From: Methylococcus capsulatus
GTDB taxonomy: Bacteria; Pseudomonadota; Gammaproteobacteria; Methylococcales; Methylococcaceae
Reading direction: 5' to 3'
DNA: 64,000 bases
Assembly: GCF_036864975.1 (NCBI RefSeq)
Contig: NZ_CP104311.1
Span: 1-64,000, forward strand
Below, in pieces: positions 17,592 to 26,559 of the stretch. The notes under the pieces were generated by a model that did not search any database, had not been told where the DNA came from, and was given only the letters and a program-made list of their open reading frames with translations. Position 1 is the stretch's first letter. Each line of letters begins with the position of its first letter. The position numbers and the translations under genes are program-made.

Positions 17592-19352
17592 TCACTTGAC
17601 TTCCGCCACGCCCTCTCCGCGCGGATCGCTGGCGGCGCTCAAGCGGTTGCGTACTCGGTCCCATTGCACCGCGTGCATATCGCCGTAGCGGTAGCCGGTC
17701 GGTTTCAATCTGTGTCCCCGACTCTCCAGCCCGCGGATATCCTCGTCCGACAGCCCGCCGGGCTCGTACTCCACGACATCCGGCAGGTATTGATGATGGA
17801 AACGCCCGACCGAAACCCAGGATTCCGGCCCCCGCCCTTCGGCGAAATCAAGCACGGCCAACAGCACCATGGAGATGATCCGACTGCCACCGGGCGTTCC
17901 AAGTACGGCGGTGCGGTCCTTCGTTTCTAGGAAGGTGGGCGACATGCTGGAGAGCATACGCTTACCAGGCGCGATGGCGTTCGCGCCGCCGCCGACCAGA
18001 CCGTAGGCGTTGGGCCTGCCGGGTGCCGTCGCGAAATCGTCCATTTCGTCGTTGAGAAGAACCCCCGTCCCGGGCGGCACGAAGCCGGAACCGAAACTGT
18101 TGTTGATGCTCAGGGTGGCGGCGACCAGATTGCCGTGCCGATCGATGAGGGAGAAATGGCTGGTGTCATCGCCTTGGCGGGATGCTTCCGGAGCCGCAGC
18201 CAGAGCTGCGCTGGGCAAGGCGCGGTCGGGCCGGATGGCGACGCGCAGCCCTGCGGCATAGGCGGCACTCAACAACCGATTCAGCGGCATGTTCACGAAC
18301 GCCGGATCGCCCAGATAAAGGTCGCGATCGCGGTAAGCGCGGCGCTCGGCTTCGATCACCAGGTGCTTGCGCGTCAACGCATCCATGCGGGCGAGATCGT
18401 AACCGGATAATATGTTCAAGGCTTCCAGCAGAACCGTGCCGCCACTGGACGGCGGACCAGCGCTAGTGATCCGGATGCCACGGTACATCCCCTGCACCGG
18501 CGCCCGCTCCAGCGCACGATAGCCCGCCAGGTCGCCGGCCTGCCAGATTCCGCCGGCGTCTTTCACCCCTTGCACCAGAAGCCGCGCCGTCGTTCCGCCA
18601 TAGAATCCAGCATGGCCGAACCGCGCGATCCGCCTGAGGGTCTTGGCCAAATCTTTCTGAACCAGATGAAATCCGGGCTGAGGTGCTATCCCCTGATCCA
18701 GGAAAATGGCACTTGCAGCGGGTGATTGCCGTAAGGCCGACTCGCGGTCTTTCGCCGCTTTCGCATACCGCAGGCCCACCGCGAAACCGTTTTCGGCATG
18801 GCGGATGGCGGGCGCCAGGGATTTGGCCAGAGGCAGGCGTCCGTAATCCTTGGAAAGCCGCACCAGAGCCGCGGGCAGCCCCGGAATCCCGGCCGCCAGT
18901 GCGCCGTCCAGTGAGGCACTGAGGCGGGGCTCCCCCCGGGTGTCCAGGTACATATCGGGCCGAGCGGCAAGCGGGGCAGTCTCCCGCCCGTCCAGCATGA
19001 CGGTCTTGCCGTCGGCCGCGCGGCGCAGCAGCCAGAATCCGCCCCCGCCTATCCCCGAGCTTTGCGGCTCCACCACCGCCAGGACCGCGGAGATCGCAAT
19101 CGCGGCGTCGAACGCATTGCCGCCCTGATCCAGGATTTCGAAGCCGGCCTGCGTGGCCAGAGGATGGGCGCTGGCGATGGCGGCATGGCCGGGTCGGCCG
19201 GAAGCGTGAGCGACGCAAACGACGGCCGCGAACAGCAGACATTTCAAGAATGCCACAGCAGCACACCGCCAGCCGAGCCGGCTCCGGCCAAACCCGTAGC
19301 GGATCACTTCAAAGCGCCCTGCGGACGGCGCCTTCCCGTCGAAGTCCGCCAT
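17592..19352 (-). CDS. ggt: Gamma-glutamyltransferase
   Basis: About 586 residues from the ATG at 19352; a GTG at 19433 could add 27. A hydrophobic segment (FLKCLLFAAVVCVAHASG) precedes the GGT core, consistent with export. Family motifs: ATQAGFEILDQGGNAFDAAI, GIGGGGFWLL, MLDGRETAP, and the autocatalytic Thr in GDDTSHFSLID that starts the small subunit after self-cleavage. The substrate loop GGGANAIAPGKRMLSSMSPT and GTPGGSRI are also present. It transfers or hydrolyses the gamma-glutamyl group of glutathione in the periplasm. Confidence 0.93.
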   Translation of the reverse strand: MADFDGKAPSAGRFEVIRYGFGRSRLGWRCAAVAFLKCLLFAAVVCVAHASGRPGHAAIASAHPLATQAGFEILDQGGNAFDAAIAISAVLAVVEPQSSGIGGGGFWLLRRAADGKTVMLDGRETAPLAARPDMYLDTRGEPRLSASLDGALAAGIPGLPAALVRLSKDYGRLPLAKSLAPAIRHAENGFAVGLRYAKAAKDRESALRQSPAASAIFLDQGIAPQPGFHLVQKDLAKTLRRIARFGHAGFYGGTTARLLVQGVKDAGGIWQAGDLAGYRALERAPVQGMYRGIRITSAGPPSSGGTVLLEALNILSGYDLARMDALTRKHLVIEAERRAYRDRDLYLGDPAFVNMPLNRLLSAAYAAGLRVAIRPDRALPSAALAAAPEASRQGDDTSHFSLIDRHGNLVAATLSINNSFGSGFVPPGTGVLLNDEMDDFATAPGRPNAYGLVGGGANAIAPGKRMLSSMSPTFLETKDRTAVLGTPGGSRIISMVLLAVLDFAEGRGPESWVSVGRFHHQYLPDVVEYEPGGLSDEDIRGLESRGHRLKPTGYRYGDMHAVQWDRVRNRLSAASDPRGEGVAEVK

Positions 19353-19872
19353 CAGCTGCCGGTCCCGGATGATGTGTCCACAATATGTCCTGCCGTACTG
19401 GGAGAATTCCCAAGGCTGCAAAGGGGACCGCACCCACGGGCAACCCCCAAATTGACGCCGGCGGGGCAGTTCGTCCCGCTAGGACTCGGTTCCCTGATCA
19501 CAACGCCTCCCGATATTCTTTTCAGTTTGCATGCGAGCCTGCCGTATATCAGAAAGATAACGGGCCCTGAAGGCTTGCCTGAAACCGGGACCACTGTCTT
19601 ACCCCGCAGGATGGCCAGCAGATTGGTGTTGAACCCGGTCGAGAATGTCGGCCGGCCTCGTGCGGATTCCAGCAGCGACAGACAGTTCGAAATGCCCGCC
19701 GCCGCTCCATTGAGCTGCAAGCCGACGCAACTGCCGGTACCGTCACAATGACGTACCGTACTGATCATGGGGTGGTGACCATTCTGCCTCTGCGACACCT
19801 GCCGCCGGTCATGCGGCTAACCGAATGACCGCGGAGAACTCGGTTCATGACGAGCCTTGCCTCATGCTCAAT
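19353..19872. other. Intergenic stretch, nothing convincing
   Basis: About 520 bases between ggt and the cold-shock/DUF1294 gene. Open frames exist but have no family resemblance. No terminator hairpin with T run was seen. Confidence 0.4.
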
Positions 19873-20523
19873 TTACACCAAGATCATTTCCATGGCCCGG
19901 GGAGTGGATAATTCGAAACCTATCACTATGCTCCAAATCAGAGCATGCAAGGCAATGATTGCTCTGAAAATGATCTGAAACCGTGACTTCCTGAGCTTGT
20001 GCCGGTATTCCCGCTGGGCGATCAAGGCCCCCGGCCAGCCGCCGAACAGGGCGAACAGATGCAGATAGGTTTCAGGCACCCGCCAGTGCCCGGTGATCGA
20101 GGAGCGCTTGTCCAGCCCATAGAGGAAAAGCGTGATGGCGCTGATGAACACGTACATCAAGAGAGGAACGGGGTTGCCCACGCTCCACAGCAGCCAGGTC
20201 GACAACAGGAAGGGAAGGCCGACGACGCCGTTGACGTAAGGCGAGCGTTCCAGGGGTTTGACCTTGATGGGACCGAAACGCGGTGGGGCGTACTTGATCC
20301 CCTCGATTGCGGCGTGCCGCAGCCGCTCCCGGCCATCGGCCTCGGTCTCGATGCGGTAATGCACGATATCTCCAACCTGGGGCCGGCGGCTCATACCCTT
20401 TTTGAAAGCGCTGATGTGGATGAAGAGATCACGCTCGCCTGCGAAGGGGCGGATGAAGCCGAACCCCTTTTCATCCTGCCAGACCACCAGCTCACCGACC
20501 TGGAATGGCGATAGCTTCCCCAT
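19873..20523 (-). CDS. Cold-shock-domain plus DUF1294 membrane protein
   Basis: A 216-residue protein. The N-terminal cold-shock domain (MGKLSPFQVGELVVW, DEKGFGFIRPF as RNP1, DLFIHISAFKKG as RNP2) is followed by a DUF1294 module with membrane segments (FLLSTWLLW, LLMYVFISAITLFLYGLDK, YLHLFALFGGWPGALIAQREYRHK). Proteins with this CSD-DUF1294 fusion are widespread in proteobacteria; a nucleic-acid-binding membrane protein is implied but the function is unknown. The upstream extension to 20574 has no homology. Confidence 0.85.
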   Translation of the reverse strand: MGKLSPFQVGELVVWQDEKGFGFIRPFAGERDLFIHISAFKKGMSRRPQVGDIVHYRIETEADGRERLRHAAIEGIKYAPPRFGPIKVKPLERSPYVNGVVGLPFLLSTWLLWSVGNPVPLLMYVFISAITLFLYGLDKRSSITGHWRVPETYLHLFALFGGWPGALIAQREYRHKLRKSRFQIIFRAIIALHALIWSIVIGFELSTPRAMEMILV

Positions 20524-20607
20524 GTGCGCACCCTGCCTGATTGTTTTTGTCGTCCGGCCTCCCCCGCAGACCAATCGCTTATTGTAATCGGTCGCGCACG
20601 GGAAAAA

Positions 20608-23600
20608 TCAGCGGGGCACCTGTCGGTTGATCATCCAGTAGACGACGGGGACGACCCACAGGGTGAACAGAGTAGAGGCGAAGATGCCGAAAATGAAACT
20701 CCAAGCCAGACCGGAGAAGATCGGATCCAGGGTGATGACAAAGGAGCCGAACATAGCGGCGCCAGCGGTGAGGAAGATAGGTCTAAGGCGAGTGGCACCG
20801 GCTTCGACCAGTGCATCGAACAGCGGCCTGCCTTGCTCCCTCAAGCGCTCGATGAAGTCGATGAGGATGATGGAATTGCGCACCACGATACCGGCCAGGG
20901 CGATCATGCCGATCATGCCGGTGGCGGTGAATAGGATGGGATTGTCGTAGCCGGCTACCGGCGAAGTAAACAGCAGGTTCAGCAGCCAGAATCCGGGCAT
21001 GATGCCGATGATGGTCAGTGGTATGGCCACCATGATGACCAGGGGCATGCCAAGCGAACCGGTCTGAGCCACCAGCAGCACATAGATCATCACTAGCGCG
21101 GCGCCGAAGGCCAGCCCCAGGTCTCGGAACACATCGACGGTGATCTTCCATTCCCCTTCCCCAGCCAGGTCGACCTTGTAGCCCGCAGGCAACGGCCTGG
21201 CCTTCTCGATGTCGCCCCAGTCCAGCACCGCTTCGACCGGGGTGCGGCCGGCCATTTCGGCGGTGACGTAATTCAGGCGGAGCAGATTCTTGTGGTAGAT
21301 GACCCGGTCGGCCTGGTCCTCGACCAAGGTCCCGAGCTCGCCAAGCGGCACGAGCCGGCCGTCCGCTCCCCTCACCTCGAGCGTCATGAGTTCGGCCATG
21401 GACGATCGCTCGGCGCGTGGTAGGCGGATTACGATTTCGAGCGGCTCCCGCTCTCCCCGTACATGCACGGTGCCGATGGGGTATCCGGCCGTCGCGGCTT
21501 GCAAAGCCTCAGCCAGCGCCGCCACGCTGAGTCCGTTGAGCGCTGCTTTGTCGCGATCGACCCGATAGCGGATCAGGGTCTTAGGCTCATCCACCAGATC
21601 GTCGACATCGACCATGCCGGCGATGCCGGCGATGTCGTCCCGCACCCGTTCGGTCACCCGCTCCAGCTCGGCGGGTTCGGCGTTGAGTGGCCCGTAGACT
21701 TCGGCGACGAAAGTAGAGAGCACCGGTGGCCCGGGCGGGGTTTCCACGATCTTGGCCTTGGCCCCGAAGCGCGCGGCGATGCGCTCCACCTCCGGGCGTA
21801 GCCGCAGCGCAATCTCGTGCGACTGCTGCTCACGCCGCTCCTTCGGCAGCAGACTGATGCGGATTTCGCCGACGTGGCCGCCTCGACGCAGGTAGTAATG
21901 ACGCACCATGCCGTTGAAATCCATGGGCGAGGCCAGGCCCACATAAGTTTCGAAATCGGTGACTTCGTTGACCCGCGCCAGGTATTCGCCCAGCGCCCGC
22001 GCCACGGCGTCGGTGCGTTCGAGGCTGGCATCGCGCGGCATGTCGATCACCAGTTGCAGCTCGTTCTTGTTGTCGAATGGCAGCAGCTTCAGCGGCACCA
22101 CCCGCGTTACGGCGAGCAGGCTCGACGCCACCAGGGCACCGACCATCAGCCAGATGAACAGCTTGGCGCGTCCGGGCCGCAACACCAAAGCGCCGAGGGT
22201 GCGGTGGTAGAACTTGTAAATGGGGCTGTCCTGCAGAGAATACGCGGCCTCGCCCGTGCCATATTCGCTCTTCAGCAGGTAATAGCTGGCCCAGGGGGTG
22301 ACGGTAAAGGCGACCAGCAGTGACATCAGCATGGCGATCGGCACGTTGAAGGCCATCGGCGCCATGTAGGGCCCCATCATGCCGGTGATGAAGAACATCG
22401 GCAGGAACGAGACGATGACGGTGAATGTCGCGAAGATGGTTGGCGGCCGGACTTCGTCCACCGCGGTGATCGCGGCCTCCAGGGGTGGTTCGCGGCGCAG
22501 CTTGAAATGGCGGAAGATGTTCTCGACGTCGACGATGGGATCGTCCACCAGAAGGCCCAGCGAGAGAATCAGGGCGAACAGGGTGACGCGGTTGATGGTG
22601 TAGCCGAAGACGAGGTCGAACAGCAGGGTGATACCCAGCGTCATCGGCACCGCCAGCGCGACGATGAAGGCTTCCTTCGGCCCCAGCGCGAAAGCCAGCA
22701 GCACGATGATGGTGACGATGGCGATGAAGAGATGCTTCACCAACTCGTTGACCTTATGGTTCGCGGTCTCACCATAATCGCGCGAGATCGTCACGGTCAC
22801 GTCTTCCGGGATGAGCGTGCCGTAAAGGCCCTTCACCTCCTCGATGACCCGCTCACTCACGCTGACCGCGTTGGCGCCACGGCGCTTGGCGACGGCCAGA
22901 GTCACGGCCTGGCGCTCCTCGCCGGGGCGGGCGACGGCGTTCTGGCCGACCGACCGGCTCTCCGCCGCTGCGGCACCGAAGCCGATGCGGGTGTAGCTTT
23001 CGACCTCGGCCGGCCCGTCGATCACCTCGGCCACCTCGCGCAGCCGCACCACCCGGCCGTCACGGTGACCGACGGCGGTGTCCGCGACCTCGCCGGCGGA
23101 GGCGTAATGCGGGCCGGCTTCCAGGTCGACGCTGCGATTGGCGCGGTCGAAGCTCCCGGCTTCCAGCTTGACGTTGGCGCCCCGCAATGCCTGCATCAGG
23201 CTGCCGAGATCCAGACCATGGGCCGCCAACCGGGCCGGGTCCGGATGGATCCGCACCGTCCGCCGCTGACCGCCGACTACGTAGATCCGGCCGGTATCCT
23301 CCCGAGAAGACAGCTTGTCCTTCATCTCGTCGGCCAGGCGCCGCAGCGTCGCCGCATCGTACAACGGATTGGACGAAGACAGGGTGAAGGTGAGGATGGG
23401 AACGTCGTCGATTTCCACCGGCTTGACCAGCCAGGACTCGACGATGGAAGGAATGGCGTCCTTGTTCGACATCAGCTTGCTCCACACCTTGAGCAGACTG
23501 TCCTCCCGGTCTTCACCGACGTAGAAACGCACCGTCACCATGGCCTCCCCGGCGCGGGAGGCGGAATAGACGTACTCCACCCCGTCGATCTCCCGCAGCC

Positions 23601-23838
23601 GGCTCTCCAGGGGCGTCGCCACCAGCTTCTCGACCTCTTCGGCCGAAGCACCCGGCGCACTGATGAAGACGTCCGCCACCGGGACCACGATCTGCGGCTC
23701 CTCTTCCCGGGGCGTCAGCAGCAAGGCCGCCGCCCCGAGCAGGAAAGAGGCGATGAGGAAGACCAGTGACAGCTTGGAAGTAATGAAAATGCGGACGATC
23801 GCCGCCGTCAGGCCCCGTTCGTCGTTGGATTTGGCCAT
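20608..23838 (-). CDS. RND efflux pump permease (AcrB/HAE-like)
   Basis: A 1076-residue inner-membrane transporter with the RND layout: TM1 at residues 20-40, a large periplasmic loop, TM2-6, a second loop and TM7-12. The proton-relay pair Asp-Asp is in LGLLVDDPIVDVENIF. The residue equivalent to the TM10 Lys of AcrB is Arg here (GIVVRNSIILIDF), as in a subset of RND pumps. The operon order on the minus strand is outer-membrane factor, adaptor, permease. Substrate is not deducible; heavy-metal CusA-type motifs are absent, so drug, lipid or solvent export is more likely. Confidence 0.92.
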   Translation of the reverse strand: MAKSNDERGLTAAIVRIFITSKLSLVFLIASFLLGAAALLLTPREEEPQIVVPVADVFISAPGASAEEVEKLVATPLESRLREIDGVEYVYSASRAGEAMVTVRFYVGEDREDSLLKVWSKLMSNKDAIPSIVESWLVKPVEIDDVPILTFTLSSSNPLYDAATLRRLADEMKDKLSSREDTGRIYVVGGQRRTVRIHPDPARLAAHGLDLGSLMQALRGANVKLEAGSFDRANRSVDLEAGPHYASAGEVADTAVGHRDGRVVRLREVAEVIDGPAEVESYTRIGFGAAAAESRSVGQNAVARPGEERQAVTLAVAKRRGANAVSVSERVIEEVKGLYGTLIPEDVTVTISRDYGETANHKVNELVKHLFIAIVTIIVLLAFALGPKEAFIVALAVPMTLGITLLFDLVFGYTINRVTLFALILSLGLLVDDPIVDVENIFRHFKLRREPPLEAAITAVDEVRPPTIFATFTVIVSFLPMFFITGMMGPYMAPMAFNVPIAMLMSLLVAFTVTPWASYYLLKSEYGTGEAAYSLQDSPIYKFYHRTLGALVLRPGRAKLFIWLMVGALVASSLLAVTRVVPLKLLPFDNKNELQLVIDMPRDASLERTDAVARALGEYLARVNEVTDFETYVGLASPMDFNGMVRHYYLRRGGHVGEIRISLLPKERREQQSHEIALRLRPEVERIAARFGAKAKIVETPPGPPVLSTFVAEVYGPLNAEPAELERVTERVRDDIAGIAGMVDVDDLVDEPKTLIRYRVDRDKAALNGLSVAALAEALQAATAGYPIGTVHVRGEREPLEIVIRLPRAERSSMAELMTLEVRGADGRLVPLGELGTLVEDQADRVIYHKNLLRLNYVTAEMAGRTPVEAVLDWGDIEKARPLPAGYKVDLAGEGEWKITVDVFRDLGLAFGAALVMIYVLLVAQTGSLGMPLVIMVAIPLTIIGIMPGFWLLNLLFTSPVAGYDNPILFTATGMIGMIALAGIVVRNSIILIDFIERLREQGRPLFDALVEAGATRLRPIFLTAGAAMFGSFVITLDPIFSGLAWSFIFGIFASTLFTLWVVPVVYWMINRQVPR

Positions 23839-23856
23839 GCGGGTTCTCCGGAACGG

Positions 23857-24936
23857 TCAGGGGCTCGGAATCTGGATGGTATCACCCGACTCCAGCCCCG
23901 CCAGGACTTCAAGCTGGCCATCGTGGGACCGACCGGTACGGATGTGGCGCAATACGGAACGGTCCTGTTCGACGAGGCGCACGCTCTCGATCTGGCCGAT
24001 GCGCGTCACGGCAGCCGCGGGAATCAGCAGCACCTCACGCTGACCACAAGGCAGCTCCACACTGACATAGGCACCCGGCTGCCAGGCCGCGGCATCGGGC
24101 AGGCGCGCCTTGAACCAGACCGTACGGGTGGCCGGATCGGCTGCAGGGGCGAGTTCGTCCACCTCGACCGGATAGACCTGCTCGGGCGAGCCGCCCCGTG
24201 CCGTCAGTGGGACTCCGGCCCGCAGAGCCCCCGCGCAGCGCTCGGCGACCGCGCCTTCGATCCGCAGCCTGCCGCTTTCCTGCACCGTCAGCACCGGTAT
24301 GCCGGGCATGGCGGTGTCGCCCCGGTCGAGTTCGCGCGACACCACGGTACCATCCACCGGCGACTTCAGTTCGGTCTCGCCAAACAGCGAACCGGCCTCA
24401 GCGATGGCATCCTGCGCCGCCTTCACCTGGGCGTTCGCGGCGCGGGCGGCGGCCTGGGCCGTTTCCAGAGTCTGGCGGGTGGCCGCTTCCTTGGCATAGA
24501 GGCTTTCGCTGCGGATCAGCTCGGCGCGGGCCCGCACTGCCTCGGCTTCGGCCGCAGCAAGCTGCGCCCTGGCCTGGCCGAGCCGGGCACCCAGCTCCTT
24601 GGCTTCCAGCCGCGCCAAGACTTCGCCCCGATGCACCCGGTCACCCACCCTGCGGGTGATCTCGGTGATACGCCCCGCGACTTTGGGCGAGATGCGCGCG
24701 ACGACCCGGGCGGACACGGTAGCTGGCCAAGCGGACGTCTCCGCGATGGTCCGCGGCGCCAGTGTGTACCTCTGCCCCCTCACCGGTTCGGCCTGCTCCT
24801 CGGCCCGTAGCCCCGGCACCGCTTTACCGACGAAGCCGCCCTCCATCCAGATCAGCATCAGGACCAGGGCCGAGACGGCCACAGCGGCATACAACAGTGT
24901 CTTGCGGGAATTCGAACCGTGCGCTTGAGCGTGCAT
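23857..24936 (-). CDS. RND efflux periplasmic adaptor (membrane fusion protein)
   Basis: A 359-residue protein with an N-terminal membrane anchor (TLLYAAVAVSALVLMLIW). It has a split lipoyl/barrel-sandwich domain (ARISPKVAGRITEI, VGDRVHRGEVLARLEAKEL, LKSPVDGTVVSRELDRGD), an alpha-hairpin between the two halves and a beta-barrel domain (AYVSVELPCGQREVLLIPAAAV). AAGGAA precedes the ATG. It lies 18 bases before the permease gene and bridges the permease and the TolC-like channel. Confidence 0.92.
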   Translation of the reverse strand: MHAQAHGSNSRKTLLYAAVAVSALVLMLIWMEGGFVGKAVPGLRAEEQAEPVRGQRYTLAPRTIAETSAWPATVSARVVARISPKVAGRITEITRRVGDRVHRGEVLARLEAKELGARLGQARAQLAAAEAEAVRARAELIRSESLYAKEAATRQTLETAQAAARAANAQVKAAQDAIAEAGSLFGETELKSPVDGTVVSRELDRGDTAMPGIPVLTVQESGRLRIEGAVAERCAGALRAGVPLTARGGSPEQVYPVEVDELAPAADPATRTVWFKARLPDAAAWQPGAYVSVELPCGQREVLLIPAAAVTRIGQIESVRLVEQDRSVLRHIRTGRSHDGQLEVLAGLESGDTIQIPSP

Positions 24937-24957
24937 TGCTTTGTTCCTTCTATCGAT

Positions 24958-26316
24958 CTAGCGCCAGAAACCCGAAGCCTTCTTCAGATTCGCCTCCGCG
25001 ACTTCCACGGCATAGCGGGCGGCAATGGCGCGGGTCTGGGCCTGGGCGCGGTCGGCCTCGGCTTCGAGATAACGCGTCACCGTCGCCGCGCCTCCCCGGT
25101 ATTGTTCATGCACCAGCCGCAGCGCTTCCTCCGCCGACCTGGCGCCCGCTTCCGCCGCGTCCTTGCGCGACAAGGCTTCCTCGAGCTGCAAATAGGCCTT
25201 GCGTACTTCCTCTTCGATTTCCAGCCGGGTGCGCATTTCCAGCGCCTGGGCTTCCGTCAGTCGCTTCTCGGCGGCGGAAATCCGGGCCGTGACCGCGCCG
25301 CCTGCGTAGAGATCGAGTTCGGCGCTGACACCCAGCGTGACGTTGCCCTGCTCCGTGGAAAAGCCGGGCGTCCGACTGTTCTGACCGTAGGCCGCAAAGG
25401 CATTGACTCTGGGCAACCGCGCGCCCCGCTCCATGTCGAGCTCGTGCTGACGCAGGGCAACCTGGCTGGTGGCCGCCTGCATTTCCGGCCGCTGAGACAG
25501 GGCCTGGGCCAGCACTTTTTCCATCCTCTCCCGGCCTGCGGCACCGCTGGCGGCCGGCTCCACCGCCTCCAGGCTGGCCGCCGATTCGCCACCGAGCAGG
25601 GTTTTGATGGCGGCGCGGGCGAGTTCGACCGAGTTCAGCGCGTGGGTTTCGTTTTCGCGGGACTGCGCCAGCCGGACTTCCAGCGAGAGCACGTCGGATT
25701 TGAGGCTGGAACCGGCCTGATACCGGTGGCGCGTGTGTTCGAGTTCGCTGGTGACCGCTTCCACCGATTTCTTCGAGACCTCGACCTGACGCGGCGCTTC
25801 GAGCAGCGCGTAATAGGCGGCGGTCACCGCCGCTGCCAGCTGGTTGCGCAGGGCCGAGTGCTCCAATTCCGCGACCTCGACGCCCAGTTCGGCCGCCTTC
25901 TTACGGTAATAGTCCTGGCCACCGCGAAAGATCGACCAGGTCGTGAACACCTCCGGGCGGAAGTTCTCGACATAGCCCGGATGGTTGATGTTCATGTCGA
26001 AATTGAAGCGGCGCTGGGCTACCACATAGGAGAACGCCAGTGCCGGATTGTCCGAATAGTCATAGCCGACGCGTGCGGTGAGGCGGGGATAAAACGCCGC
26101 AGCGGCTTCCTCGACGCTGGCCTGGGCCTGGCCCAGCCGGGCCTCGGCGGCATGGATGTCCGGATTCCTTTCCCAGGCCAGTTCGATGGCCTGCTGCAAG
26201 GTCAGCCGAGCCCCCCCGGCGGCGGGAAAAACCGGCGGACTCCCGAGCACCAGTGCCAATAGGACCGGAGAGAACCGCATCCGAAAACGGCCAGACCTGA
26301 TTTCTATCGAATTCAT
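24958..26316 (-). CDS. TolC-type outer membrane efflux protein
   Basis: A 452-residue outer-membrane factor. The signal peptide may start at MRFSPVLLALVLGS (13th codon). Two OEP repeats follow: LTLQQAIELAWERNPDIHAA (residues about 39-58) with long coiled helices, and a second copy around QRPEMQAATSQVALRQHELD. Aromatic beta-barrel residues are at RPEVFTTWSIFRGG. It is the first gene of the tripartite efflux operon, divergent from sqr, with the shared intergenic region containing two palindromes. Confidence 0.9.
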   Translation of the reverse strand: MNSIEIRSGRFRMRFSPVLLALVLGSPPVFPAAGGARLTLQQAIELAWERNPDIHAAEARLGQAQASVEEAAAAFYPRLTARVGYDYSDNPALAFSYVVAQRRFNFDMNINHPGYVENFRPEVFTTWSIFRGGQDYYRKKAAELGVEVAELEHSALRNQLAAAVTAAYYALLEAPRQVEVSKKSVEAVTSELEHTRHRYQAGSSLKSDVLSLEVRLAQSRENETHALNSVELARAAIKTLLGGESAASLEAVEPAASGAAGRERMEKVLAQALSQRPEMQAATSQVALRQHELDMERGARLPRVNAFAAYGQNSRTPGFSTEQGNVTLGVSAELDLYAGGAVTARISAAEKRLTEAQALEMRTRLEIEEEVRKAYLQLEEALSRKDAAEAGARSAEEALRLVHEQYRGGAATVTRYLEAEADRAQAQTRAIAARYAVEVAEANLKKASGFWR

Positions 26317-26379
26317 GAGCGCAACGCTGCGTGTCGATGTCGACGGTTCCCGGCGGGAAATTCTTTATGAATGATAGCC

Positions 26380-26398
26380 AGTTCCACCGCGTGGAACT
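26380..26398. promoter_or_regulatory. Palindrome AGTTCCAC-CGC-GTGGAACT
   Basis: A perfect 8-bp inverted repeat around a 3-base centre in the divergent region, 64 bases upstream of the efflux operon start codon. It looks like an operator for a dimeric regulator; which regulator is not known. Confidence 0.55.
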
Positions 26399-26435
26399 AC
26401 CAGCCCCTTTGCCTGATCCGGGCTTGTTTTAAATT

Positions 26436-26449
26436 TTAGCATTTGCTAA
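26436..26449. promoter_or_regulatory. Palindrome TTAGCATTTGCTAA
   Basis: Inverted repeat TTAGCA-TT-TGCTAA, 110 bases upstream of the sulfide:quinone reductase start. Size and AT content suit a winged-helix (ArsR-type) operator, which often controls sulfide oxidation genes, but no regulator gene is adjacent. Confidence 0.5.
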
Positions 26450-26559
26450 TATTCTCGACAAGCGGTCGGTATACGAGCAGAATTTCCAACCGATCGTCGA
26501 CAGCGTTGCCCAACAACACCATCAAGTACGCAGAAGGACTGCGCGGGAGGAAAAACGCA

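Noticed and set aside
19352-19798. 148-codon minus-strand ORF upstream of ggt
   Set aside because: Composition and lack of any motif give no support; it overlaps the ggt N-terminus.
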